Of a stretch of DNA of 63,278 bases, positions 1-8,459 are shown in pieces. Each line of letters opens with the position of its first letter. Position 1 is the stretch's first letter. The stretch spans positions 1-63,278 of the forward strand of contig NZ_JBEQZJ010000026.1 of NCBI RefSeq assembly GCF_045223415.1, written 5' to 3'. The notes below the pieces were generated by a model that saw nothing but the letters and a program-made list of their open reading frames with translations, did not search any database and was not told where the DNA came from. The translations under genes and the position numbers were made by a program. Origin of the DNA: Hoskinsella mucinilytica. Its GTDB lineage: Bacteria > Bacillota_I > Bacilli_A > Erysipelotrichales > Erysipelotrichaceae.

Positions 1-252
1 TTCAATGTTATACTCTCTCATTTCTTCATCTCTTAAATGAATATCCATGATGATACGTTTGTTGCCTTCATGTTTAGGTATCATTTCCGGATTACATACT
101 TCTGTTCTTTTTGGCATAATGTTCGTTGTTAAACCAATCACCGTATGTCGCAAAAAGATAGAATCCTCATCCATGCCGATGAAAAAATGCTTAAATAATA
201 CATCATTTTGAAAACTTACTTTTTGTTGCTTTGATTCTTCAATTTTTTTCAA
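1..252 (-). CDS. Rpn-family recombination-promoting nuclease / PD-(D/E)XK transposase-like protein, 3' part cut by window edge
   Basis: The first 84 codons of a gene that runs off the left edge. The TTG start at 252 is preceded by GAGGTG (260-265) at 7 nt. The translation contains FKHFFIG...ILLRHTVIGLTTNI, then CNPEM, then a basic run followed by IIMDIHLRDE. This is the N-terminal layout of the PDDEXK_2 / Rpn family: a helical start, an NPE-like turn, then the Lys/Asp strand of the nuclease core. Known members promote RecA-independent recombination or are called putative transposases; they occur as multicopy genes in gut Firmicutes. The catalytic C-terminal half is outside the window, so activity cannot be judged. 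The neighbouring RDD gene lies 213 nt away behind its own terminator. Confidence 0.7.
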   Translation of the reverse strand, partial: MKKIEESKQQKVSFQNDVLFKHFFIGMDEDSIFLRHTVIGLTTNIMPKRTEVCNPEMIPKHEGNKRIIMDIHLRDEEMREYNIE

Positions 253-430
253 TGATTTCACCTCGTATCTTTCTAGGCTCGCTATATAGAAATGGCCCTT
301 ACCTATCTACATACGTAAAACAGAGGTGAAAATCCTAAATTTTATTCAAATCTTTTTAAAAATTGGAAATTCTTCTTTATCTGCATTCAATTAAAGGATT
401 TAAATATCCATTATCTGTTACCAATGCAAA

Positions 431-459
431 AGAAAAAGGATAACAGTTTTGCTATCCTC
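431..459 (-). terminator. Rho-independent terminator of the RDD gene
   Basis: An 8-bp stem (AGGATAGC pairing with GTTATCCT, one G-U pair) with a 6-nt loop is followed on the minus strand by TTTTTCTTTT. It lies a few bases after the stop codon of the RDD gene. Confidence 0.75.
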
Positions 460-465
460 TATTGA

Positions 466-1155
466 TTAAAATGCATGATAGGTATCTTTTTCTTGATCAA
501 GTTTATAAACCTTAGTGCCACCGACAAAATCATGAATCATTCTACGATTCGGATTTGTCCAAGTAACAACTATGGATAATAGTGTCATAAAATAACAAAT
601 ATAAGAGATATAGGAAGGATAATCAATTCCTATTGTTAAAACGATTAGCTGAATGACATAAGTTGTTGTGAATGCTGCACCTTCTAAAAAGGTCATAGCA
701 AAGACATTTCTTAAGAACAATGCTTTCAAAGTAACATCAGAACCATCCTTCATCACGATTTTATATCCAAGCAAACGTTTAGCTGGTGTTTGCCCTGGCC
801 AAATTTTATAAGGAATCCATACATAATAAATAATGTACATTGCGAATACAAGAGCAGTAATGATATATACCCACATCAAAGGCAAACCAGCCAATACTTG
901 CGTTGTATTTGTAGATCCTGTCAATCTGGATTGTATAAATACCAAAGGAATGACAGCTAAAACATTAGCTAAGAAAAAGTCAAATAAATATCCTAAGAAA
1001 CGTCTGATATTAGCAACTGGTGGATAATTTTTTTCTGATTTTTCATCCTCTTCCTTTTTCATCATTGCAACAGTCATACGATCAATAAAGCTCATTTTAG
1101 GTTCTTGATAACTGTGATTTTTCTTGGTGTTTTGTGCTTTCTTTGTATTTGTCAT
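466..1155 (-). CDS. RDD family integral membrane protein
   Basis: About 229 residues with a basic, charged N-terminal cytoplasmic tail of about 50 residues. An RDD domain follows: NIRRFLGYLFDFFL opens the first membrane helix, a GQTPAKRLLGYKIV motif lies between helices, and hydrophobic segments follow to about residue 205. RDD proteins are small multi-span membrane proteins; some are linked to transport or Na+ tolerance, but most are uncharacterised. Three ATG codons are stacked at 1153-1161. AAGGAG (1164-1169) is 8 nt from the third and only 2 nt from the first, so the third (1155) is chosen. The Shine-Dalgarno sequence overlaps the stop codon of the upstream regulator, so the two are probably translationally coupled. 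Confidence 0.85.
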   Translation of the reverse strand: MTNTKKAQNTKKNHSYQEPKMSFIDRMTVAMMKKEEDEKSEKNYPPVANIRRFLGYLFDFFLANVLAVIPLVFIQSRLTGSTNTTQVLAGLPLMWVYIITALVFAMYIIYYVWIPYKIWPGQTPAKRLLGYKIVMKDGSDVTLKALFLRNVFAMTFLEGAAFTTTYVIQLIVLTIGIDYPSYISYICYFMTLLSIVVTWTNPNRRMIHDFVGGTKVYKLDQEKDTYHAF

Positions 1156-1167
1156 CATCATTTCTCC

Positions 1168-3081
1168 TTACTCAACAATACGGTTGATAAAATCATTATA
1201 ATCCTTACTTTCCAATAGGGTCGCAAAACGATTGGCATCACTGACAGCATTGCTTAACCAGTCAAAAAACATTTTCAACATATAGCGATCTTCTTCATTA
1301 ATTGCAAGTAGAATCACCAGTTTCACATCAAATGCACCCCATGCAATCGGTTTTTTTAGAATTGCTACAGATATGTTGGATTTGATACTCAATACATCAA
1401 AACTATGTGGAACCGCAAAAGAATAGGTGAACGATGTTGCGGACATTGTTTCTCTTTTTAATACGGATTCCTTGAAGTTTTCCGGCGTATAGCCGGCAGT
1501 ATATAAGCGATCACACATAAAATTGATGACATCCTCACTATTGGATACTTCTAAGTCTGTATAAAAGAATTCCGGTTCAATCATTCCTTTGATACCCTCT
1601 TGAAATTCCTTTTGAAAACGTTTCTTATCTAATAGATTCAATGCCTGAAAGATACGACTTTCATCCTCTAAGTTGACAAACAATGATATTTGAATGGTTG
1701 TAATATCTAGATCATGTTTCAGAGGTAGTGTGGTTAAAATCAAATCCGGTTTGATGCGTTGAATCGTTTTTTCTTCAAAGAAATTCAGACATTCCACAAT
1801 ACCCATTCGTTCTCCAAAACGATTTTCCACTTTTCTTACACACATATTACTTAATGCCTGATCATGTGGATAAATCATAACAACACGATATTTTCCAGAT
1901 AGATTTGCTCGTTCAAAAGCAGAACCTAAGTGCAAAGATAAAAATCCAATTTCATTTTCATTGATTTCTTCTCCTAGTTGTTCTTCTAGATACCGTGCAA
2001 CACGAATACCCATTTCAAACACCAAAGGGTATTTACGCTTGATTTCTTGTAAATAAACATTAGAAACTTCAACATGTTTCATTTGACGTTCCATCAATGA
2101 TTGCATATGCATCTTTAAACCGATTTTTAAATCCGAGTCCTGACAGAAATCAATATCGAAATCGCTATGAATAACATCTAGCATACCTTCAACTACTTCA
2201 TCACTGGATAAAGAATGATGCGTCATTGCGACCAAATCTTTGGTATAGCTTGTTCCTTTTTTTCCCATCAATAATAATGCCAACAAAGCAACTTCGTCTT
2301 CTACAATTTCAATACGAATTTTTTTGGCAACATTACAGAAAAATTCTTCGGCGATCTTATATTCCTGACTTTGTTTCAGTTCTTCATTTTTACGATCTGT
2401 TTGTATGTAGTTTCTGCGTATGATACGTTCAATTGCGATTCCTACATGGATCATCAACATAGGAAATGCCATTTCTCTAACGTGATAGTTATGCTTATCA
2501 AAGGTGGATTCCAATATATCCTTCACCAATAATAAGTCAAAATCCTTATATAAGGCAGCCAAATTATTTAGATTCAAGAAATTACCTTGCGTTTCAGCAG
2601 CCAGTAAATCTTTATATAACTTTCGCTTACTTTCCTCAGCTCCCTCAAGATGGATATAATTCTTGCTTCTTACCAACTTCAATTCCGGATAAGGTTCAAT
2701 CATTTTCTTGATACGCTTTATGTCATTATCAATGGAATATTCACTTACAAATACTTTGTCCTGTAAAGATAACAAATTCAATTCATTCTTTTCAAATAAC
2801 AACTCTTGTATGATATAAACACAACGCTCTTGTGGTGTTTGTGGTATTGGTTCAGCTAATTCAATATCAAGCGTACGAAAGATTTCAGGATTTAGATGAT
2901 ACCCATAACGCAAATTGCTCTCAATCAATTCCTCATTATAATAACGATTGATTGCGTCCATATCACTTCGTATGGTACGATCACTTACATTCAATAGCTT
3001 ACTAAGTTCTTTACCTGTGATCCATTCGTTTGCGTCGTTCATCATAGCAATAATTCTTTCCTGCCGTTTGTTCAATGCCAT
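1168..3081 (-). CDS. BglG/MtlR-type transcriptional regulator with PRD, EIIB-like and EIIA domains
   Basis: 637 residues. An N-terminal winged helix-turn-helix (about 1-60, SDRTIRSDMDAI) is followed by a Mga-type HTH (about 85-160), two PTS-regulation domains (about 175-285 and 295-395), an EIIB-like domain (about 398-485) and an EIIA-fructose/mannitol-type domain (about 500-637). Candidate phospho-histidines are H212 (PRD1), H325 and H384 (PRD2) and H559 in FAVPHSF of EIIA. The EIIB-like domain lacks the usual phospho-cysteine loop near its start (it reads MIYPHDQALSNM), so that site looks inactive. Such proteins activate PTS or sugar genes according to PTS phosphorylation, yet no PTS gene is adjacent. 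The only candidate targets nearby are itself, the coupled RDD gene and the divergent YitT gene, with an array of inverted half-sites between them. Confidence 0.88.
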   Translation of the reverse strand: MALNKRQERIIAMMNDANEWITGKELSKLLNVSDRTIRSDMDAINRYYNEELIESNLRYGYHLNPEIFRTLDIELAEPIPQTPQERCVYIIQELLFEKNELNLLSLQDKVFVSEYSIDNDIKRIKKMIEPYPELKLVRSKNYIHLEGAEESKRKLYKDLLAAETQGNFLNLNNLAALYKDFDLLLVKDILESTFDKHNYHVREMAFPMLMIHVGIAIERIIRRNYIQTDRKNEELKQSQEYKIAEEFFCNVAKKIRIEIVEDEVALLALLLMGKKGTSYTKDLVAMTHHSLSSDEVVEGMLDVIHSDFDIDFCQDSDLKIGLKMHMQSLMERQMKHVEVSNVYLQEIKRKYPLVFEMGIRVARYLEEQLGEEINENEIGFLSLHLGSAFERANLSGKYRVVMIYPHDQALSNMCVRKVENRFGERMGIVECLNFFEEKTIQRIKPDLILTTLPLKHDLDITTIQISLFVNLEDESRIFQALNLLDKKRFQKEFQEGIKGMIEPEFFYTDLEVSNSEDVINFMCDRLYTAGYTPENFKESVLKRETMSATSFTYSFAVPHSFDVLSIKSNISVAILKKPIAWGAFDVKLVILLAINEEDRYMLKMFFDWLSNAVSDANRFATLLESKDYNDFINRIVE

Positions 3082-3142
3082 TTTCTACACGCCCTTTCTA
3101 ATATTATTATAAATCAAACTTTCTTAGATGTTCCCAACAGTT

Positions 3143-3193
3143 TTTCCTAACACCTAGGAAATTTCCTTAGTAAGAATTTCCTAGGACTAGGAA
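3143..3193. promoter_or_regulatory. Array of TTCCTA/TAGGAA half-sites in the divergent regulator-YitT intergenic region
   Basis: Two inverted pairs are visible: TTCCTA (3144-3149) with TAGGAA (3155-3160), and TTCCTA (3178-3183) with TAGGAA (3188-3193). Their centres are about 33 bp apart, close to three helical turns. A larger 11-bp inverted repeat, CCTAGGAAATT / AATTTCCTAGG (3153-3163, 3175-3185), is nested in the array. The array is just upstream of a -10-only promoter for the YitT gene, as expected for an activator site. The adjacent PRD regulator is the natural candidate ligand (inference). Confidence 0.5.
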
Positions 3194-3225
3194 GATGTTT
3201 TCGCATCGTTTTTTCTCTACTTAGA

Positions 3226-3231
3226 TATAAT
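3226..3231 (+). promoter_or_regulatory. -10 element of the YitT promoter
   Basis: A perfect TATAAT lies 31 nt before the YitT start codon. The expected -35 position 17 bp upstream reads GCATCG, a poor match. This suggests activator dependence, in keeping with the half-site array upstream. Confidence 0.5.
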
Positions 3232-3262
3232 GATGAATGATTTCAATTGAAGGGAGAATGAC

Positions 3263-4120
3263 ATGAAGAATAAAAAATTGAGATTTATCTTATGCTTAGG
3301 GGGCGTATTACTGAGTTCTCTTTTACAGACCTATGTCATTAAGGCATTTATTCAGCCTAGTAATTTATTAAGTAGTGGTTTTACCGGTGTTGCAATACTG
3401 ATCGATAAAATTGCCGGCTTATATGGGCAAAACATTTCAACATCCATATGTATTTTGGTTTTGAATATTCCGGTTGCATTGGCCTGTTACAAGAGCATTT
3501 CAAAAAAATTCACATTCTTATCAACGATTCAATTTATCACAACTTCTTTATTGTTGAAGGTCCTTACCTTTCCGGCACTGTTTGATGATGTGGTATTAAA
3601 TGTTGTATTTGGTGGTTTTTTATATGGAATCAGTGTAGTGTTGGCGTTAAAATCTAGCGCCAGTACAGGTGGAACTGACTTTATCGCATTGTATGTATCT
3701 AATAAGATCGGACGTTCCATATGGGAACAGGTATTTGTATTTAATGCGATCATTCTTTGTATTTTCGGTTATATGTTTGGTTGGATCTATGCGGGATATT
3801 CCATCGTCTTCCAGTTTATTTCTACCAAGACGATTTCTACCTTTCATCATCGTTATGAACGAGTTACCTTACAGATTACAACTGATGACCCTGAAAATGT
3901 CATCGATGGCTATGTAGATAACTTTCGTCATGGTATCTCTTGTGTACAAGGTTATGGTGGATTTAGTAAGAAAAAGTTATATCTGTTGCATACCGTGGTT
4001 TCTTCTTATGAGATCACAGATGCTGTTCATATCATTCAAGAGGTAGATCCTCACGCTATCATCAATGTATTAAGGACAGAACAATTTTTCGGTGGTTTCT
4101 ATCAACGCCCAATTGATTAA
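3263..4120 (+). CDS. YitT family membrane protein (DUF161 + DUF2179)
   Basis: 285 residues. An N-terminal membrane domain of five or six helices (about 10-185) contains the family motifs QPSNLLSSGFTG and SSASTGGTDFIALY. A soluble C-terminal DUF2179 domain (about 200-280) ends in RTEQFFGGFYQRPID. This is the standard YitT layout and length. YitT proteins are widespread in Firmicutes, often in several copies; their transport substrate is not settled. The ATG is preceded by GGGAG. The gene diverges from the PRD regulator and is closed by its own terminator, so it is monocistronic. Confidence 0.9.
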   Translation: MKNKKLRFILCLGGVLLSSLLQTYVIKAFIQPSNLLSSGFTGVAILIDKIAGLYGQNISTSICILVLNIPVALACYKSISKKFTFLSTIQFITTSLLLKVLTFPALFDDVVLNVVFGGFLYGISVVLALKSSASTGGTDFIALYVSNKIGRSIWEQVFVFNAIILCIFGYMFGWIYAGYSIVFQFISTKTISTFHHRYERVTLQITTDDPENVIDGYVDNFRHGISCVQGYGGFSKKKLYLLHTVVSSYEITDAVHIIQEVDPHAIINVLRTEQFFGGFYQRPID

Positions 4121-4143
4121 AACGGTAACTAACCGTTTTTTTC
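4118..4143 (+). terminator. Terminator after the YitT gene
   Basis: Stem AACGGT / ACCGTT (extendable by flanking A-T pairs) with loop AACTA and a run of seven T; it begins inside the stop codon region. Confidence 0.75.
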
Positions 4144-4199
4144 TTGCATAATTTCAGAAAAAAAGATATCCTATCAATATAGAAAGTGAGGCAAATAAA

Positions 4200-5105
4200 A
4201 TGAAGCATCTTTTGATTACAGGAGGAACGGTATTTGTCAGTCGTTTTGTAGCACAGTATTTTGTTAAGAAGGGATATGAAGTTACGGTTTTAAATCGAAA
4301 TTCCAGACCACAAGTAGAAGGTGTACATTTGATTTGTGCTGACAGAAACCATTTACAAGATGAACTTAAGTGTCAAAATTTTGATGCAGTAATTGATGTT
4401 TGTGCCTATCATTCTCTTGATATCGAACACTTATTACAAGCATTACCTAAGGTACAAGACTATGTATTTATCAGTTCTTCGGCAGTCTATCCCGAAACCA
4501 ATCCACAACCTTTTTCAGAGGATCAAAAGATTGGTCCAAATAGTATTTGGAAAGACTATGGAACAAATAAAGCGGATGCTGAGAAATATCTTTTAACTAA
4601 GGTTCCACAGGCTTATATTCTACGACCGCCTTATTTATATGGACCTATGCAAAATCTTTATAGAGAGCCTTTTGTCTTTGAATGCGCATTGAAAAACAGA
4701 CCTTTTTATTTACCGAAAAACGGTAATATGAAGCTACAATTTTTTCATGTAGAGGATTTATGTAGGATGATTGAGTTATTAATTACCAAACACCCAAAGC
4801 ATCATATTTATAATGTTGGAAATGAATCAACCGTGGATGTAAAAACATTTGTAGAGCTTTGTTATCAAGTTGCACAAGCAAAGCTTCAAATGATACCTGT
4901 CACACAACATGAAAATCAAAGAGATTACTTTAGTTTCCACGATTATGAATATGAATTAGATGTGACCAGACAGAAAGAACTCTTATGTGATACAAAAGAT
5001 CTTGTCATAGGTCTAAAAGAGTCCTTTGATTGGTATTGTGCTCATCCACAAGATCATGTCAGAAAAGATTATATCGAATTCATTGATAAACATTTTACCT
5101 CATAA
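4200..5105 (+). CDS. NAD-dependent epimerase/dehydratase (extended SDR)
   Basis: 301 residues. An N-terminal Rossmann fold opens with LLITGGTVFVSRFVAQYF, a glycine-rich loop in which the usual last Gly is replaced (GGTVFVS instead of GGTxFxG). Asp/Asn residues for cofactor binding follow in VLNRNSRP, then DVCAYHS, the SSSAVYPE strand, and the catalytic YGTNKAD (Tyr-x-x-x-Lys). The C-terminal half holds a substrate domain with LRPPYLYGP. This is typical of nucleotide-sugar epimerases and reductases, but the substrate cannot be read from the sequence. The start has GAGG at 8 nt. The gene stands alone, with terminators on both sides. No polysaccharide genes are nearby. Confidence 0.82.
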   Translation: MKHLLITGGTVFVSRFVAQYFVKKGYEVTVLNRNSRPQVEGVHLICADRNHLQDELKCQNFDAVIDVCAYHSLDIEHLLQALPKVQDYVFISSSAVYPETNPQPFSEDQKIGPNSIWKDYGTNKADAEKYLLTKVPQAYILRPPYLYGPMQNLYREPFVFECALKNRPFYLPKNGNMKLQFFHVEDLCRMIELLITKHPKHHIYNVGNESTVDVKTFVELCYQVAQAKLQMIPVTQHENQRDYFSFHDYEYELDVTRQKELLCDTKDLVIGLKESFDWYCAHPQDHVRKDYIEFIDKHFTS

Positions 5106-5108
5106 TGT

Positions 5109-5152
5109 AAAAAATCATGTTTCCCTAACACAAGGGATGACATGATTTTTTT
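5109..5152 (+). terminator. Terminator after the epimerase gene
   Basis: A long stem, AAAAAATCATGT pairing with ACATGATTTTTT, carries an inner CCCT/AGGG pair and ends in seven T. Confidence 0.8.
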
Positions 5153-5250
5153 AAAGCATTTAGTTGAAGCCTATAGGAAACTAAAAATATATTTAGTACA
5201 CGTAAAGTTACTTTAGGTTCAACTATTTCTCAATATTTAAATGATTACTA

Positions 5251-5570
5251 ATGAATGTTTGTGGTTTTAATGATGATTCATTTATTTTTGGTCTTATAAA
5301 GCTTATACCACGATCTACGCTTGAAAATGTCAAAGATACGGCTATAAAAAAATCTCATTTGAAAAGAATACGAATTCATAATTCAGACATTACCATGCTT
5401 CTAATCTTATTTCAAGTGGTGTTAATATTGTAGCAGTTAGGAAACGATTAGGTCATAGTGATGTTAATATCACACTTAAAGTTTATACTCATTTGATTAA
5501 AGATAGTGAAGATTATTTGATTGATTATGTGAATAAATCTTCTCAACATATAAAAAAGTCCTTTATTTAA
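5251..5570 (+). pseudogene. Decayed C-terminal half of a phage/ICE-type tyrosine recombinase
   Basis: Frame 1 from 5251 reads GFNDDSFIFG...RSTLENVK...KRIRIHN. The frame then shifts by one base in a shortened T run (about 5375), and the continuation reads FRHYHASNLISSG, then RLGHSDVNITL, then KVYTHLIK, stopping at 5570. Catalytic-domain landmarks are visible across the two frames: H-x-x-R (HNFRH), the second His (LGHS) and the nucleophile Tyr in VYTHL. The N-terminal two thirds, including the first catalytic Arg, is missing; upstream DNA back to the terminator at 5152 shows no convincing coding sequence. The remnant points at the 3' end of a tRNA gene, the usual setting of an integrated element that has since been lost. 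Confidence 0.82.
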
Positions 5571-5580
5571 GGACTTATTT
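5551..5580 (-). terminator. Terminator of the tRNA-Ile/tRNA-Ala unit (bidirectional)
   Basis: Stem AAGTCCTT / AAGGACTT (5556-5563, 5569-5576) with a 5-nt loop. The minus-strand side continues into six T, making it a good terminator for the tRNAs. It overlaps the last codons of the integrase remnant. Confidence 0.75.
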
Positions 5581-5586
5581 GTTATT

Positions 5587-5662
5587 TGGTGGAGCTTATC
5601 GGGATCGAACCGATGACCCCCTGCGTGCAAGGCAGGTGCTCTCCCAGCTGAGCTAAAACCCC
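5587..5662 (-). tRNA. tRNA-Ala(TGC)
   Basis: 76 nt. The acceptor stem is GGGGUUU against AAGCUCC with a 3' CCA encoded in DNA (5587-5589). The D-arm AGCTCAGCTGGGAGAGC, the anticodon stem CCTGC/GCAGG with loop TTGCACG giving anticodon TGC, and the T-arm GGTTCGATCCC are all present. It is second in a two-tRNA unit. Confidence 0.97.
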
Positions 5663-5680
5663 ATGTATATTTAAATTCGA

Positions 5681-5757
<77 letters not shown>

Positions 5758-5778
5758 GTTTCCATCGAATGCCCTATT

Positions 5779-5807
5779 ATAATACCATGGAGGTTTATAT
5801 CTGTCAA
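5779..5807 (-). promoter_or_regulatory. Strong sigma-A promoter of the tRNA pair
   Basis: On the minus strand TTGACA (5802-5807), a 17-bp spacer and TATTAT (5779-5784) are followed by a short leader into tRNA-Ile. This near-consensus promoter shows the pair is transcribed independently of any rRNA operon. Confidence 0.8.
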
Positions 5808-5904
5808 CAAGAAATTTAAATTTTTTTTATTTTTTTTGCATTTCTTTTTTCACCCTATATTTGCTAACTTTTTCGATGATAAACGATCAGAAAATGTCAT
5901 ACGT

Positions 5905-6591
5905 TTAAGCTAACATTTGGAAGTATTCTAAGACACTTTCATACAAGCATTGAGCAACCTTTTGTTGATACTCTTCTGTTTTCAATTTTTCCCGATCTTC
6001 TTCATTTGATAAAAAACCACACTCCACCAAAGCACCGATTTTATTTGTATTATTTAATATATAATAATCTCCCGTTTTGCTTGTCATCTTGGTACCTGTC
6101 AATTTCTTAAAATTTTTCTGTACGATATCCGCAAATACTCTGCTAACTTCATTGTCTTTTTTATAAAATGCTTGTGCTCCTTTTACAGATGGGTTAGGAT
6201 AAGCATTCAAGTGAATGCTCAAAAATAGATCTGTTTGATCCTGATTGATCATTTCCACTCTTTTCTTCATATCCTCTTTTTTTCGATTCGTTGCCTGTTC
6301 ACTCGCTAAGTCATAAGCACCATCTCTTGTCATAGTGACACTGGCACCATCTTTACTCAATAATAGTTTCAACTTTTCCGCAATCTTTAAATTTATTTCC
6401 TGTTCTTTTGCATCATTGGTTCTTGCGCCATCATCTTTTCCACCATGTCCAGGGTCCAATACGACACTAACACCACTCAATGCCTTATAATCTCTTAAAG
6501 CATTGATATGTTGTATATGGGATAGCATAAAAGTGGATGCACAAACGGTTGCGACCAATGCCACGATCATTACATAAGTTTTTCTCCTCAT
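5905..6591 (-). CDS. cwlD: N-acetylmuramoyl-L-alanine amidase, CwlD type (Amidase_3)
   Basis: About 228 residues with an N-terminal membrane anchor or signal (TYVMIVALVATVCASTFML) and then one Amidase_3 domain. Zinc ligands are visible in VVLDPGHGGKDDGA (His), Glu in KEQEINLKIA, and SIHLNAY (His). The catalytic Glu lies in GALVECGFLSN. The block DLASEQATNRKKEDMKKRVEMIN matches the insert characteristic of Bacillus CwlD, as does the total length (CwlD is about 237). CwlD removes peptide side chains from muramic acid during spore cortex synthesis, outside the membrane. The nearest ATG (6591) has GGTGAG 4 nt upstream; an upstream TTG at 6603 is possible. A spore role is inferred from the family. 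Confidence 0.85.
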   Translation of the reverse strand: MRRKTYVMIVALVATVCASTFMLSHIQHINALRDYKALSGVSVVLDPGHGGKDDGARTNDAKEQEINLKIAEKLKLLLSKDGASVTMTRDGAYDLASEQATNRKKEDMKKRVEMINQDQTDLFLSIHLNAYPNPSVKGAQAFYKKDNEVSRVFADIVQKNFKKLTGTKMTSKTGDYYILNNTNKIGALVECGFLSNEEDREKLKTEEYQQKVAQCLYESVLEYFQMLA

Positions 6592-6636
6592 ATCACTCAC
6601 CAATTCCAGTATATGTTAGGGAAAAAAATTAATAAC

Positions 6637-6660
6637 TAAAAAAAGAAGTCCGAAGACTTC
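6637..6660 (-). terminator. Terminator of the GNAT-M42 operon
   Basis: On the minus strand GAAGTC-TTCG-GACTTC, a stem closed by a stable UUCG tetraloop, is followed by eight T. It abuts the M42 stop codon. Confidence 0.88.
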
Positions 6661-7734
6661 CTAAAACCGTGATAAGATATCTTGATTCATTCTAGAAACA
6701 ATAGCACTTGCGAGTTGTACGCTATGTTCAAAATCCTCTAATGTCGTAAAACCATGATGAGAATGAATATAGCGTACAGGTACTCCGATTACGATCGTTG
6801 GTATTCCATTATGAGAAACATGAAGCATAGCACCATTGGTACCTCCACCGCTTCTTACACTTTCTTGATATGGGATATTCAATTCTTTCGCAAGATCTAG
6901 GGCATAGCGTTGAAATCTTGGATTGGTAATCATACTGCGATCGAAATGGCGAAGCATTCCTCCTTTACGAAGTGCAGTCTGAATCATCCATTCCTCTTGA
7001 AAAGTATCATCTGCAGGGCAACCTTCAAAACAAATCGCAATATCCGCAGAAATGGTTTTAGTGACCAAATTCATTCCACGCTCTCCTACCTCTTCCTGTG
7101 AAGAAAGGGTACCAATGATATTCATTTCATTACTAAAGGCTCTAGCTAAGGTTTCGATAACAGCTGCACAACCTATACGGCAGTCGAATGCTTTACCAAG
7201 GAATAGATCTTTTTCTTCGTCATATTCACAAATTACATCCGGGACAACAGGTGCACCTATTCCAATATGAAAACGCTCTATCACCTCTTGCTTACTGGAT
7301 GCTCCTACGTCTATCACCATTTCCTGTGAGGAAAGAGCTTCGGGATGTTCTCGATCCTTCATAAAATGCGGTGGTTTTGCGGCTATGATACCACTCACAT
7401 AAGTACCATCCATGGTCTTAATGCGTACCTTAGATGCAGGCATGGTATCTGGTACCCAACCTCCTAATGGCAAAAAAGTCATGGTTCCATTAGGTTTGAT
7501 CGCTTGAATGATGAAGCCGACTTCATCACTATGGGCATCAATCAAAATATATGGTTTCCCCTGTTTTTCTATCTTTTCTTTCAAATATACGTTTCTTAAA
7601 TGATCTTCATGAAAGGTGAATTGACTTGGACAGTATTCCTGAGCCAGGGAAACTACCTCATCTTCAAAACCACTTACACCATTTGCATTTGAAAATCGCT
7701 GAATCATTTGTATCATTTCTTGTTTTGTGTGCAT
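6661..7734 (-). CDS. M42 family metallopeptidase (glutamyl aminopeptidase / FrvX-like)
   Basis: 357 residues. Dinuclear zinc aminopeptidase landmarks appear in order: DAHSDEVGF (His ligand and Asp), FDCRIGCAAVIE (bridging Asp), SSQEEVGERG (catalytic Glu and Glu ligand), ICFEGCPADD in the place of the next Asp region, and VRYIHSHHGFTTLEDFE (last His). A PDZ-like insertion domain lies at about 75-165. M42 enzymes form cytosolic tetrahedral dodecamers that trim peptides from the N-terminus. The start (GGAG at 8 nt) lies 22 nt inside the end of the upstream acetyltransferase gene, so the two are translationally coupled. The role as peptide scavenger is from the family. Confidence 0.9.
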   Translation of the reverse strand: MHTKQEMIQMIQRFSNANGVSGFEDEVVSLAQEYCPSQFTFHEDHLRNVYLKEKIEKQGKPYILIDAHSDEVGFIIQAIKPNGTMTFLPLGGWVPDTMPASKVRIKTMDGTYVSGIIAAKPPHFMKDREHPEALSSQEMVIDVGASSKQEVIERFHIGIGAPVVPDVICEYDEEKDLFLGKAFDCRIGCAAVIETLARAFSNEMNIIGTLSSQEEVGERGMNLVTKTISADIAICFEGCPADDTFQEEWMIQTALRKGGMLRHFDRSMITNPRFQRYALDLAKELNIPYQESVRSGGGTNGAMLHVSHNGIPTIVIGVPVRYIHSHHGFTTLEDFEHSVQLASAIVSRMNQDILSRF

Positions 7735-8306
7735 ACGATTAACTCCTCTTTGTATTGTTCCTTTGTCATGATATAAAGTTTACTTTGTTGCTTTTGTCCA
7801 TTCTGAGTAGAGAAATCTACATCCTTCAAATAATGAAACCCTAGTTTTTCGATGACTCTTTGTGATTGATGATTGAAAAGAAAATGACCACAGCATAAGA
7901 AATCATAATTTAATTCCTCAAAACAATAACGAATCACTTCACGTACTGCTTCTGGCATGATTCCTTTCCCCCATGCACCTCGATGTAAAGCATAGCCTAT
8001 TTCTCTTCCCTTTTTCAATTCATAATGATCATCTATATTCACATGAATGGGTTCCAACCCAATAGAACCGATCACTTTTCCCGTTTGTTTCCATACAACA
8101 GCAAACGTCTTCTTTTCTCGAATAAATAAATCTAGAATTTTTTGAGAATCCTCGATACAAGTATGGCGATTCCATCCGGCCATATGACCGATTTCTTCCA
8201 TTGATGCATATTCATAAAAATCCTGTAGATCCTCTTTATGCCATTCTCTTATCCTTAATCTCGGCGTTGTCAAACAAACACCTGTAACATCTATTTCTGC
8301 ATTCAT
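7713..8306 (-). CDS. GNAT N-acetyltransferase, RimJ/RimL type
   Basis: 197 residues. LTTPRLRIREWHKEDLQDFYEY opens the fold. IGSIGLEP and the acetyl-CoA-binding stretch EIGYALHRGAWGKGIMPEAVREVI (a variant of the Q/R-x-x-G-x-G/A loop) follow, then NHQSQRVIEKLGFHYLKD. This is the usual RimJ/RimL-like length and order; these enzymes acetylate N-termini or small molecules, and the substrate here is unknown. The stop codon overlaps the start of the M42 peptidase, forming a two-gene operon closed by the UUCG terminator. Confidence 0.88.
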   Translation of the reverse strand: MNAEIDVTGVCLTTPRLRIREWHKEDLQDFYEYASMEEIGHMAGWNRHTCIEDSQKILDLFIREKKTFAVVWKQTGKVIGSIGLEPIHVNIDDHYELKKGREIGYALHRGAWGKGIMPEAVREVIRYCFEELNYDFLCCGHFLFNHQSQRVIEKLGFHYLKDVDFSTQNGQKQQSKLYIMTKEQYKEELIVCTQNKK

Positions 8307-8407
8307 CCTCTTTTTCTCTCCTCATGGTTCATTTCTATTATAAACGTTTATCAATCAAACACAAGAGAGAACGTCTGTTTTGTATTTATAAACAAACATT
8401 CAAAATC

Positions 8408-8436
8408 TTGTGAGAGAGCAGAAAAAGTTGTACCAT
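8408..8436 (+). promoter_or_regulatory. Candidate promoter of the DUF308-hydrolase operon
   Basis: TTGTGA (8408-8413), 17 bp, TACCAT (8431-8436). It matches sigma-A moderately and lies 24 nt before the start codon, with GGGAGG in between. Confidence 0.4.
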
Positions 8437-8459
8437 AAAGAAAAGGGAGGAAATCGTCT

